Origin: Vigna angularis
Lineage: Eukaryota > Streptophyta > Magnoliopsida > Fabales > Fabaceae
Direction: 5' to 3'
NCBI RefSeq assembly: GCF_016808095.1
Contig: NC_068973.1
Span: 35,086,077-35,150,076, forward strand
Length of the DNA stretch: 64,000 nucleotides
Under the pieces are notes generated by a model. The model was not told the origin of the DNA, searched no databases, and saw only the letters and a program-made list of their open reading frames with translations. The stretch's first letter is position 1. Each line of letters opens with the position of its first letter. The position numbers were made by a program, and so were the translations under genes. Positions 46,922 through 56,785 of this stretch are shown piece after piece.

Positions 46922-48235
46922 GTCTATTTATTCAAACTGCAGCATGCTAAAAGTCAGAATCTTCGGAATAAAGAAGATATGCTGATGAGTGGTAATCTAC
47001 TTGTAAAGCTCTTAATATCAAGATTGAAGAGTAAAATCAAGAAACTAATTTCGCCCAACCTACTAAACTGAGAAACCTGTAAACCTTGAAGTGTGCCACA
47101 TGTTTCATTATCTTCATTTATAATTTGTCCTTTTAAATATTATCAGATTCACAGCAAGGTTTGTTGGATAATTTCAGTGGCAAGAACGAAACTTGGTAAC
47201 AAGTTGCCAACTAAACTTATTATCTCATTAGCAATCAAGAAGGCAACTACAGAAAAAAAGAAGAAAGAAACACGGATCCCCTCTCGGTGCAATTTCTATC
47301 AAAAGTTGAAATCATATTGGCCACGGAAGGAATATCCCCATTATTACAAGTTAATTTCCAATTGAAGTGTGGACTGAATAAGAATTGATAAGAGATGTCA
47401 GAATTCCGACTAGAACATGAACACAACATTGTTTTCCAGAAAGAATGCAGTAACATGTAAACTTGCTTTGAGGAGGCTTGAACAGTGATAATTAAGACAA
47501 CAAATTTACCACGAACAGATAGATGTAGATGGTCAACATTCCTTAACTCCCGAACTTACAAAGAAACCATGGGTTGGTTCAAATGATATTCCCAAATCCC
47601 ATGTTATTATTATTTGATTATCAGTAAAAAAAGAATTTGGATAACTGCATCAACAAACTTCGAATAATCTAAATGTATTTTTATATTTCCCACCCACAGG
47701 GTAGCAAATCATTCACACAACATGAATACAATGTTGTTGATTTTTTAAATATATAAAAACTAAACGACAGTGTTTGGGAAACCACAGAAATTTGTGGTTT
47801 AGGTATTATGGTGAACACCTAGCGTGCAAACCAATTTGAATGACATTCCAGAGACAAAACAATGCATACAAGATTCGCAAATCAAACACCAACTCCAACC
47901 TATGTTAAACTTGAAAGACGAAGAAAAAAAAACCGTAACTGATTGGCTACAGAGAACAATTCACAATCTCATAAACATAAAAATCATCAAAAGAAACAAA
48001 AAAAAAAACAAGTTCGGGATTAATAAGATTACCTAATAGATATTTCAGGAGAAAACTTTCAAATTCTTCGAAACTGAATCTGAACGCAGTGATTTTGCTG
48101 AGCCTCTGCAAGTAGCGGTTTTAGTAGCAACCAAACGAAAAAGAAATCGAAATGGAGGGAACTATGTTTACGCTCGTTACAATATGGACCGTTCTCATTG
48201 GGCTCAAGCCTGCTAAAAACAAGCCCAAAATAGAA
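46922..48235. other. Upstream region of the methyltransferase gene
   Basis: No further coding gene. The GC-richer patch at about 48060-48200, on the minus strand, looks like a 5' UTR exon, with the intervening 1.1 kb as a possible leader intron. This is inference. The 94-codon ORF at 48059-48343 runs into the MULE end and is not believed. Confidence 0.4.
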
Positions 48236-48244
48236 TAAAATAAT

Positions 48245-49512
48245 GGCAGTTACTCCCTCCACCACCTCCGAATGCTCCTTACACCACCCCATACCAATTT
48301 TAACCTTCTCTAAAACGGATGTCAACATCCGTTTCACCTTCAACGGATGTTGACATCCGTCTATTCACATATTTTATATTTTAATTTTTTGTTTTTATAT
48401 AAAAAAAAATAATAATCTTCAACGGATGTGGCGAGATCCGTTAACGGATTGCCACATCCGTTTTAATAAAAAATTTTAAAAGTATTTTGATTATTATTTA
48501 AATAATAATATATAAATTAAATTAATAATAATTATTTTATTAAATAAAATAAAATTAATTCATAAAAGATTAAGTAATAATTTTAAATTAATTAAATAAT
48601 ATTTATATATTAATTTAAAAACTTAAAAAAACTAAAAACTTAAAAAAAAAAAATCTTCAACGGATGTGGCGAGATCCGTTAACGGATTGCCACATCTGTT
48701 TCAATAAAAAATTTTAAAAGTATTTTGATTATTATTTAAATAATAATATATAAATTAAATTAATAATAATTATTTTATTAAATAAAATAAAATTAATATA
48801 AATAATTAAGTAATAATTTTAAATTAATTAAATAATATTTATATATTAATTTAAAATATAATAAATTAAAAACTAAAAATTTAAAAAGAAAAAACTTCAT
48901 GAATTGCCCACATCTATTTTAATAAATTTTTAAAAACTATTTTATTATTTAAATAATAATACATAAATTAAATTAATAATAATTATTTTATTAAATAAAA
49001 TAAAATTAATTTATAATTAATTAAATAATAATTTTAAAAAAATTAAATAATATTTATATATTAATTTAAAATATAATATAATAAAAAACTAAAAACTTTA
49101 AAAAGAAAAAAATTTTACAGATGTGGTAACATCGGTATCCATTTTAATAAAATTTTAAAAGTATTTTAATTATTATTTAAAATAATAATATATAAATTAA
49201 ATTATAATAATTATTTTATTAAATAAAATAAAATTAATTTATAAATAGTTAAGTAATAATTTTTAAAAAAATTAAATAATATTTATATATTAATTTAAAA
49301 ACTTAAAAAATCTAAAAATTTAAAAAAAAAAACTAAACGGATGTGCGGATGTCCCACATCCGTTGAAGAATTTTTTCTTCAACGGATGTCGACGTCCGTT
49401 CAAGGAAAAAGGAGGGGTGTAGGAGATTTTAAGATATAAAGGATAATTTTGGAATTTAAAAAAAGTGTGGTGGTACAAGAAACAATATGTGGTGGTGTAG
49501 GGAGTAACACCC
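48245..49512. mobile_element. Non-autonomous Mutator-like (MULE) element with internal tandem repeats
   Basis: A 1268-bp element with a perfect 9-bp target duplication TAAAATAAT (48236-48244 and 49513-49521). The ends are GGCAGTTACTCCCTCC and, inverted, GGGTGTTACTCCCTAC, followed by a CACCACC-rich subterminal part. The interior has about four degraded tandem copies of a 220-240-bp AT-rich unit and roughly ten ACGGATGT/ACATCCGT octamers arranged as palindromes, clustered near both ends (48314-48360, 49336-49401). No ORF for a transposase. A 9-bp duplication plus TIRs is the MULE signature; the terminal sequence family is inference. Confidence 0.85.
48417..49333. repeat. Four degraded tandem copies of a roughly 240-bp unit
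   Basis: Units start near 48417, 48655, 48895 and 49112. The first two begin CTTCAACGGATGTGGCGAGA and are closely similar; the third and fourth have lost much of the head. The body is AT-rich with shared ATTATTTAAATAATAATAYA stretches. Confidence 0.85.
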
Positions 49513-49548
49513 TAAAATAATTATCCAAAAATATGAAACTTATTTTTA

Positions 49549-49830
49549 TTCTAACACTTGAATGAATTTGATAAAGAGTGATTGAATGAATTTGAAGGTA
49601 ATTTTTTTCTGTTTATTTGAATAAATTTGGAGCTAAGTAAGAGTGAATTTGGAAGTAAAATTTGTGAAAATTAGTGTAGGATTTGATTGATGTTACAGAT
49701 TAAAAAAATTTATTGCTAAATTCACTCTCAATTACTTCCAAATCCACTCAAATAAAGAATAAAGAATTTACCTTCAAATTCTCTCAAATTCATTCAATCA
49801 TTCTTTTCTGAATCCATTCGAATGCTAAAC
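49549..49830. mobile_element. Fold-back MITE-like element
   Basis: The two halves are imperfect inverted repeats: left-half elements such as GATTGAATGAATTTGAAGG and GAGTGAATTTGGAAGTAA recur complemented in the right half. The right end reads GTTTAGCATTCGAATGGATTC when inverted. The central part matches, inverted, about 590-650 at the left end of the window. The exact ends and target duplication could not be fixed. It begins a few tens of bp after the MULE. Confidence 0.7.
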
Positions 49831-50802
49831 TTTTTCCAATGGATTATAGAAAGAGGGCATGCATCCGATTTACTTTTCTTACAATAATACTGCTTGCATG
49901 CATAAAAATAAAATATTGGAAAACTCGAAAATTGTAATATTTGTTTTTCTTTTCTATAATTCATTTATTTATATTAAAAAAGTTAAAATGAATGGATTGG
50001 TTGAGACATTTTAACCAATAAATGGATGATCATTCATCTATTTTTCAATCACTCAATTTTTAACTTTATAAAATATATTAGTTTATTCGAGTTTCTAAAT
50101 GAATTTGCTTTATGAAGCAAGTATTATTTAAAAAGTAAAAGTATCTCACCGTATCATTACTTATTATCGATTTATTACACTATAATTATCTAAGTTTATT
50201 ATCCTTCGAAAACGTGTGTACACACAAATGTGAAATATGATTTTCATCAGAGTTGAAAGCTTTATAGGTTGCTGATACCGAGAAACATATTTCTGCAAGT
50301 TCAGACTCACATAAATGTTGGATTTGTATTCTAGCTAGTTTAATGATCATAACTTCATAAGTAATATTTCTCAACCTCTTATAAATGATGAATAGCAGAA
50401 AATTCCAACAACATGTCTTCGTGTATGCAAGAGTCGTGCACCTTAAACATGCGTGTTATATGCGAAAAAACAAACAAGTGGTTTAGATACATCTGTCACT
50501 GTACTGCTTTATTTATGTTCTAGAGCCTCTTAATTTGACCTCTTTCGTCAACGGTAGCTCACTTATGATGTAAACTCAGAAAACCTACCATGGTTAGCAT
50601 TGAATTATTTAGCACTAACAAAAATGTAAACCATATACCAACATTTTGTTATCTGCCAAACGTATTATATATAAGTTTTTCATCGGTATGTATATATCAT
50701 TACTGTGTATAAATTGATTTTCTGCTGGAGTATTTAAAAGTTGGAAATTCAAACAAAAACAATTTCTTGTAAAGTGATCAATATAACTCTAAGTGATTAT
50801 TG
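49831..50802. other. Intergenic, no gene recognised
   Basis: AT-rich DNA between the fold-back element and the copia insertion. The only ORF (50186-50374, minus) has no recognisable features. Confidence 0.5.
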
Positions 50803-50807
50803 CCATG

Positions 50808-51343
50808 TGTTGAATAAAACAAAAATGGTGGAAAGCTTTGTCTGCCACCAACCAAAAGCACCACTCACTCATTGCTAATCTTCCGTAAAATGCTCCAAGC
50901 CACAACCTTCATTTTTGGACTCTTGCACTTTCACAACTTCTTAAATTAAGAAGCTAAGGCAGCAGCAGTTTGAAGAACCACCGAGAATGAATTCAGAGTG
51001 AAGAATGAACACAGAGAGAAGGAGTGAGAGAGAGAAGTGAAGCGTGTGAGAGAGAAAAATAGAGAGAGTCTATTTTGTGAGTGTGTGATACAGGGAGAGT
51101 CTTGTATACCATCCGAGAGGGTGAGATTTATTGAGAGATCCTCAGAGAGTGAGAGAAACACTGTAATCCTACTTTCATAGTGGAGATATTTTTCTGGACT
51201 AGGTCCCGTGGGTTTTTTTCCGAGAGGATTTTCCACGTTAAAATTTCAGGTGTTATTTTTCTCTACGCTTTCATTTTACGCTTCCGCACAGTGCCCATTT
51301 TGGGATTCACAGAGGAGGGAACAAGTACCGCTGTTTCCCAACA
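50808..51343 (+). repeat. 5' LTR of the intact copia element
   Basis: 536 bp, begins TGTTGAATAAAAC and ends GTTTCCCAACA, rich in GAGAGA stretches in the middle. Differs from the 3' LTR at two positions (near 50964 and 51226). Confidence 0.97.
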
Positions 51344-51344
51344 G

Positions 51345-51356
51345 TGGTATCAGAGC
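51345..51356 (+). other. Primer-binding site (initiator-Met tRNA)
   Basis: TGGTATCAGAGC one base after the 5' LTR, the standard complement of plant initiator-Met tRNA 3' ends. Confidence 0.95.
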
Positions 51357-51393
51357 TACCGGTTCGAAAAGTCACGGTCCTGTGAAACTCAAG

Positions 51394-54300
51394 ATGGAAG
51401 GAGACATGTTCAAGCTAACTGCGGATAATTATTCCTACTGGAAGCCGATGATGGAAGATCATCTATACTGCAAGGATTTGTATGAGCCGATCACAAATTC
51501 GGAAATTCCGGAAGGGAAGGCCGAAAAAGACTGGGAGATTCTGAATCGTAAAACAGTGGCTATGATTCGGAAATACATCGACAGAAGTCTCTTTGAGCAT
51601 GTATCGACTTATACCAATGCGTATGAGTTATGGACAAAGCTTGAATCAATGATTCAAAAGAAGACTCCCAGGAACAAAGCTCACCTAGTCAGACGACTCG
51701 TAAAGTTGGAGTACACTGACGACCAGAATATGATCGAGCACCTCAACACCTTCAAAGGTATTGTGAATCAATTAATGAAGGCGGATATGAAGATTGATGA
51801 CGAGCTACAAGCTTTTCTACTCCTTAGTTCTCTACCGGAGAGTTGGGACACGTTGGTGGTCACTCTCAGTAACTCAGCACCAGATGGAAAGCTCAGTCTG
51901 GATAACATCACAGATAGTTTACTGAATGAAGAATCCAGAAGGAAAGAAGGGGGATCGAGTAGTCACTCAGAAGCCAATGTTGTTGAGAATAGAGGAAGGA
52001 GTGAAAACAGAAGCAAAGGAAAACGTGAAAAGTCACGAGGAAGATTCAAGTCTCGTTCCAAAGGTCTGACATGCTTTTATTGTGGAAAAGATGGTCACAA
52101 GAAGCCAGAATGTAGATTCCTGAAGAGAGATCAGAAGAATGGAACTGTACACCCTGATGTGGTAGATCCCAAAAAGAAGTTGGAGGAAAAGACTACAACA
52201 GCGGTGGTATCAAATGATGAGAATGTGTTCCTTATCACTGAGGTAAACTATCTAAATATTGCTTTTGATGATTGCACTTGGATAGTAGATACCGGAGCAT
52301 CTTTCCATGTTACTCCTCATGAGGGATTCTTCTCATCCTATCAAAAAGGAGATTTTGGAACAGTGAAGATGGAAAATCATGTCACAAGCAAAATTGTGGG
52401 CATAGGAGAAGTGACTTTGACAACTGAAAATGGAAACAAACTTGTGTTGAAGGAGGTAAGACATGTACCAGAAATGCGTCTAAACCTTATCTCAGTCGGT
52501 AAGCTAGATGATGCTGGAATGAACAACCAGTTTGGAGATGGAAAATGGAAACTTAGCCGAGGAAGCATGATTGTTGCTCGTGGCAAAAAGGAAGGCTCTT
52601 TGTACGTCATGCAAGGAAAGATATGCAAAGGAGAGACAAATGTTGCTCAAGAAGAAAGTAAGGAGTTGTGGCACAAAAGACTGGGCCACATGAGCGAGAA
52701 AGGACTAGAGATCCTTGCGAAAGATCATCTCCAGAGTATAAAAGGACAACCACTTGAAGTATGTGAAGACTGCCTAGCAGGTAAACAACGTAGAGTGTCC
52801 TTCCGTAGATCTGAAAATGGAAGAAGAAAAGAGCATATTTTGGATCTTGTACACTCAGATGTTTGTTCAACATCTGAAAAATCCCTTGGTGGTGCTCAAT
52901 ATTTTGTTACCTTCATTGATGACCACTCTAGAAGATTGTGGGTCTATCCATTGAAAAGAAAAGATGAAGTTCTACGAATCTTCAAGGAGTTTCACGCCTC
53001 TGTTGAACGTGAAACTGGTAGAAAGTTGAAATGCTTGAGAAGTGATAACGGTGGAGAGTACAGAGGTCCATTCGAGCACTATTGCAAGACTCATGGGATG
53101 AGACATGAGAAAGTACCTCCCAAAACACCTCAAATGAATGGTGTGGCTGAAAGATTCAACAGAACGATTGCCGAGAAGGTCAGAAGCATGTTGTCTCACG
53201 CAAAACTTCCCAAGACATTCTGGGGGGAGGCAGTGCTAACAGCAACTCAATTGATCAACTTATCACCATCAAGACCATTGAATGGTAAGATCCCAGAAGA
53301 AGTATGGTCCGGTAAAAAGGCCTCATATCGCAACTTGAAAGTCTTCGGATGTAAGGCATCAGTTCACATTCCGAAAGATGAAAGAGCAAAGCTCGATGCT
53401 AAGGCGAAAGAGTGCATATACCTTGGTTCTCCAAGAGATGAATTTGGTTTCAGATTATGGGATCCTGCAAACAGAAAGATTGTTCGAAGCAGAGATGTGG
53501 TGTTCTTTGAAGATCAGACAATCCAAGACATCAAGAAAGTGGAGAAACCAACACTTAAGCTGATAAGTGATCAAAGCCCTATTGTGATGAACAACTTAGG
53601 GGGAGAGACTCATCAAGCCGAACCAGAGTTACAACTTGATGAAATGGCTGAAGAAGCAGATCAACCTAATCTGACGGAAGAAGATCAACCAATTGAGGAT
53701 GCTCCTCAAGAACCCCAATTGAGACGATCAACAAGGCAGAAGCAACCGTCAAGAAGGTATTTTTCAGATGAATATGTTAATTTTACTGATGAAGGTGAAC
53801 CTCAAAGCTTTGTAGAAGCAATGGAGACGGAAGACAAAGGCAAATGGTTGCAAGCCATGGAAGAAGAGATGCAATCCTTAAAGGAAAATGAGACTTATGA
53901 TTTGGTAGAACTACCAAAAGAAAGGAGAGCATTGCAGAACAAATGGGTGTTCAAGCTCAAGAATGAAGAGAACAACCCAAGCCCAAGGTACAAAGCACGA
54001 ATTGTCGTGAAGGGATGCAACCAGAAAAAAGGAATAGACTTTGATGAAATATTCTCACCAGTAGTGAAGATGACATCCATTAGAGCAATTCTCGGTCTGG
54101 CAGCAACACTAGACCTAGAGATTGAACAACTGGACGTCAAGACAGCATTCTTACATGGAGACTTAGAGGAAGAAATTTACATGAAGCAACCAGAGGGTTT
54201 TGAAGAACCGGGCAAAGAACACTTGGTGTGTCGTCTGAAGAAAAGTCTCTATGGTCTGAAGCAAGCTCCAAGACAATGGTACAAGAAATTCGATTCCTTC

Positions 54301-55362
54301 ATGATTCAACATAATTTCAAGAAGACCTCCGCAGACCATTGTGTGTTTGTGAAGCATTATGAAAATGGTGAGTCCATCATACTTCTCTTGTATGTTGATG
54401 ATATGTTGATTGTAGGGAAGGACAAAATTAAAATAGCTGCTCTCAAGAAGGCATTGAGCAAGTCTTTTGCCATGAAAGACCTGGGTGCAGTAAAGAAGAT
54501 ACTTGGAATGAAAATCTCTAGAGATCGTTCTAGAAGAATGTTATGGATATCTCAAGAAGATTATATTGAGAAGATTCTCAAAAGATTCAACATGCACAAT
54601 GCCAAATCTGCTCGTGTTCCAATTGCTGGACATTTCAAACTTAGCAAGTCGCAATGTCCAAAGAATGAAGAAGAAAAAGAAGAAATGAGCAAGGTACCCT
54701 ACTCTTCTGCCGTGGGTAGCCTTATGTATGCAATGGTTTGTACAAGGCCAGATATTGGCTATGCTGTAGGAGTTGTGAGCAGATTCCTGTCAAATCCAGG
54801 AAAGGAGCATTGGGAAGCTGTTAAGTGGATACTAAGGTATCTAAGAGGATCTGCCAAAAGAAGCTTGTGTTTTGGCAATGGAAATCTAAAGCTAATCGGA
54901 TATTCAGACTCAGACATGGCTGGAGATGTTGATTCAAGGAAGTCAACATCAGGTTATCTGATTACTTTTGCAGGGGGAGCTGTTTCTTGGCAGTCAAAAC
55001 TACAAAAATGTGTGACATTGTCTACTGCTGAAGCAGAGTATGTAGCGGTGACTGAAGCCTCTAAAGAGATGCTATGGATGAAGAATTTCCTAAGTGAATT
55101 AGGACATGATCAAGATGATTATGTGGTGAATTGTGATAATCAAAGCACCATTCATCTAACCAAGAACCCCATGTTCCATTCACGCTCGAAGCATATCGAC
55201 GTGCGGTATCATTGGATACGAGAAGCGCTGGATGAGAAGAAATTGAAGATAGAGAAAATCCATACAGACTTGAATTGGTCCGATATGATGACTAAGTCAA
55301 TACCAATCAAGAAGGTTGAAGATTGTTGTCAAGGTGCTGGTGTCGTGGTACCTTCCAACTAA
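51394..55362 (+). CDS. copia gag-pol polyprotein, intact
   Basis: 1322 residues from the ATG at 51394 (MEGDMFKLTADNYSYWKPMM), which follows the PBS; the longer open frame back to 51208 only reads through the LTR. Gag occupies about 1-225, with the CCHC knuckle CFYCGKDGHKKPEC at 227-240. Aspartic protease has DTGA at 299-302. The GAG-pre-integrase zinc motif follows (LWHKRLGHMS to CEDCLAGKQ). The integrase triad is D489, D551 and E586 (DD34E spacing). Reverse transcriptase has YVDD at 1000-1003, and RNase H starts near YSDSDMAGD at 1170. There are no stops, frameshifts or missing catalytic residues. It makes the structural and replication proteins of the element in cytoplasmic virus-like particles. 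There is no env. Confidence 0.97.
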   Translation: MEGDMFKLTADNYSYWKPMMEDHLYCKDLYEPITNSEIPEGKAEKDWEILNRKTVAMIRKYIDRSLFEHVSTYTNAYELWTKLESMIQKKTPRNKAHLVRRLVKLEYTDDQNMIEHLNTFKGIVNQLMKADMKIDDELQAFLLLSSLPESWDTLVVTLSNSAPDGKLSLDNITDSLLNEESRRKEGGSSSHSEANVVENRGRSENRSKGKREKSRGRFKSRSKGLTCFYCGKDGHKKPECRFLKRDQKNGTVHPDVVDPKKKLEEKTTTAVVSNDENVFLITEVNYLNIAFDDCTWIVDTGASFHVTPHEGFFSSYQKGDFGTVKMENHVTSKIVGIGEVTLTTENGNKLVLKEVRHVPEMRLNLISVGKLDDAGMNNQFGDGKWKLSRGSMIVARGKKEGSLYVMQGKICKGETNVAQEESKELWHKRLGHMSEKGLEILAKDHLQSIKGQPLEVCEDCLAGKQRRVSFRRSENGRRKEHILDLVHSDVCSTSEKSLGGAQYFVTFIDDHSRRLWVYPLKRKDEVLRIFKEFHASVERETGRKLKCLRSDNGGEYRGPFEHYCKTHGMRHEKVPPKTPQMNGVAERFNRTIAEKVRSMLSHAKLPKTFWGEAVLTATQLINLSPSRPLNGKIPEEVWSGKKASYRNLKVFGCKASVHIPKDERAKLDAKAKECIYLGSPRDEFGFRLWDPANRKIVRSRDVVFFEDQTIQDIKKVEKPTLKLISDQSPIVMNNLGGETHQAEPELQLDEMAEEADQPNLTEEDQPIEDAPQEPQLRRSTRQKQPSRRYFSDEYVNFTDEGEPQSFVEAMETEDKGKWLQAMEEEMQSLKENETYDLVELPKERRALQNKWVFKLKNEENNPSPRYKARIVVKGCNQKKGIDFDEIFSPVVKMTSIRAILGLAATLDLEIEQLDVKTAFLHGDLEEEIYMKQPEGFEEPGKEHLVCRLKKSLYGLKQAPRQWYKKFDSFMIQHNFKKTSADHCVFVKHYENGESIILLLYVDDMLIVGKDKIKIAALKKALSKSFAMKDLGAVKKILGMKISRDRSRRMLWISQEDYIEKILKRFNMHNAKSARVPIAGHFKLSKSQCPKNEEEKEEMSKVPYSSAVGSLMYAMVCTRPDIGYAVGVVSRFLSNPGKEHWEAVKWILRYLRGSAKRSLCFGNGNLKLIGYSDSDMAGDVDSRKSTSGYLITFAGGAVSWQSKLQKCVTLSTAEAEYVAVTEASKEMLWMKNFLSELGHDQDDYVVNCDNQSTIHLTKNPMFHSRSKHIDVRYHWIREALDEKKLKIEKIHTDLNWSDMMTKSIPIKKVEDCCQGAGVVVPSN

Positions 55363-55401
55363 GTCAAGATACGAAGACGGGATGGAAGCCCCATTTTTGT
55401 T

Positions 55402-55415
55402 TTATGGGGGAGTTT
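55402..55415 (+). other. Polypurine tract of the intact copia element
   Basis: TATGGGGGAG followed by TTT directly before the 3' LTR; expected composition and place. Confidence 0.85.
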
Positions 55416-55951
55416 TGTTGAATAAAACAAAAATGGTGGAAAGCTTTGTCTGCCACCAACCAAAAGCACCACTCACTCATTGCTAATCTTCCGTAAAATG
55501 CTCCAAGCCACAACCTTCATTTTTGGACTCTTGCACTTTCACAACTTCTTAAATTAAGAAGCTAAGGCAGCAACAGTTTGAAGAACCACCGAGAATGAAT
55601 TCAGAGTGAAGAATGAACACAGAGAGAAGGAGTGAGAGAGAGAAGTGAAGCGTGTGAGAGAGAAAAATAGAGAGAGTCTATTTTGTGAGTGTGTGATACA
55701 GGGAGAGTCTTGTATACCATCCGAGAGGGTGAGATTTATTGAGAGATCCTCAGAGAGTGAGAGAAACACTGTAATCCTACTTTCATAGTGGAGATATTTT
55801 TCTGGACTAGGTCCCGTGGGTTTTTTTCCGAGAAGATTTTCCACGTTAAAATTTCAGGTGTTATTTTTCTCTACGCTTTCATTTTACGCTTCCGCACAGT
55901 GCCCATTTTGGGATTCACAGAGGAGGGAACAAGTACCGCTGTTTCCCAACA
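55416..55951 (+). repeat. 3' LTR of the intact copia element
   Basis: 536 bp, same length as the 5' LTR, followed by the CCATG target duplication. Confidence 0.97.
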
Positions 55952-56729
55952 CCATGAATGTCCTGCTTCAAATTATTATGTGTTGCTGATTTCTTCAACA
56001 TTAATTGATTTAATGAAGAAGGTTGATTAATCATGATAGAAGCAGATGTCGTAGTTATGTCACTCATTCAAGATTCTAGAATATAGATAGACAAGAACCA
56101 GATAACGGATAGAAAAGGCAGCCTACTTGTGCTTCACTTAAGCTAACATATATAGATACATCACTATTTTGAAAACTATAGAATATGGATATTGCATGTG
56201 CTTCACCTAAATAACAGACAACCATGTCTTTAAGCTTCAAATATACTCTATTCTAATGAAAATGGAGGTTATTATATATGGTTTTATACCCTTTTTTTTT
56301 TCAGTTCATATATACTTATATATTTCGAGTTTTAAACATCAAAACGATACAACAGAAGTGTGTTCTTTGTATAAGGGAATCCAACAGTGTTCATCATCTG
56401 GTGTGTTGTGGTTCTTAGTTCAGCGCTTATGAACTAAGTTTCCTAAAATAAAAAGTATTGTTTGGAGTTGAAACTTTAGTAATAGGTTTTTGTTTCCAAC
56501 ATGTTGTTGGAAGGTTCACAAGGTTAATTTACACTACAAAATTAATTTAGAATATATAAGTGGATATAAATTTTAGATTATAAATTAGTTTTGTTTGATG
56601 AACATATTATTGTTCTACGTTATATAATACTATCGATTAATGTTTAGTTCTACATAGACTAATGTTAAAACTAATTTAAAACATATAAATGGGGGCATAT
56701 CTATCAATATTTAATCTCTTGTAATGCCA

Positions 56730-56732
<3 letters not shown>

Positions 56733-56784
<52 letters not shown>
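56733..56784. repeat. (TA)n microsatellite
   Basis: About 26 TA units. Confidence 0.95.

Positions 56785-56785
<1 letters not shown>

Larger units (their letters stand above)
50808..55951 (+). mobile_element. Young, intact Ty1-copia LTR retrotransposon
   Basis: A 5144-bp element flanked by the perfect 5-bp target duplication CCATG (50803-50807 and 55952-55956). Two 536-bp LTRs with TG...CA ends differ at only two positions that I could find. The PBS TGGTATCAGAGC follows the 5' LTR by one base. A purine-rich tract TATGGGGGAG precedes the 3' LTR. There is one uninterrupted gag-pol ORF with all domains. The organisation and protease/gag style suggest the Tork (Tnt1-like) lineage (inference). 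It looks capable of autonomous transposition. Confidence 0.97.

Noticed and set aside
48059..48343. 94-codon minus-strand ORF
   Set aside because: Runs from the methyltransferase leader region across the MULE target duplication and terminus, so the frame is fortuitous.
51208..51393. Upstream start of the copia gag-pol ORF inside the LTR
   Set aside because: The frame happens to be open through LTR and PBS. Gag begins at the ATG at 51394, after the PBS.
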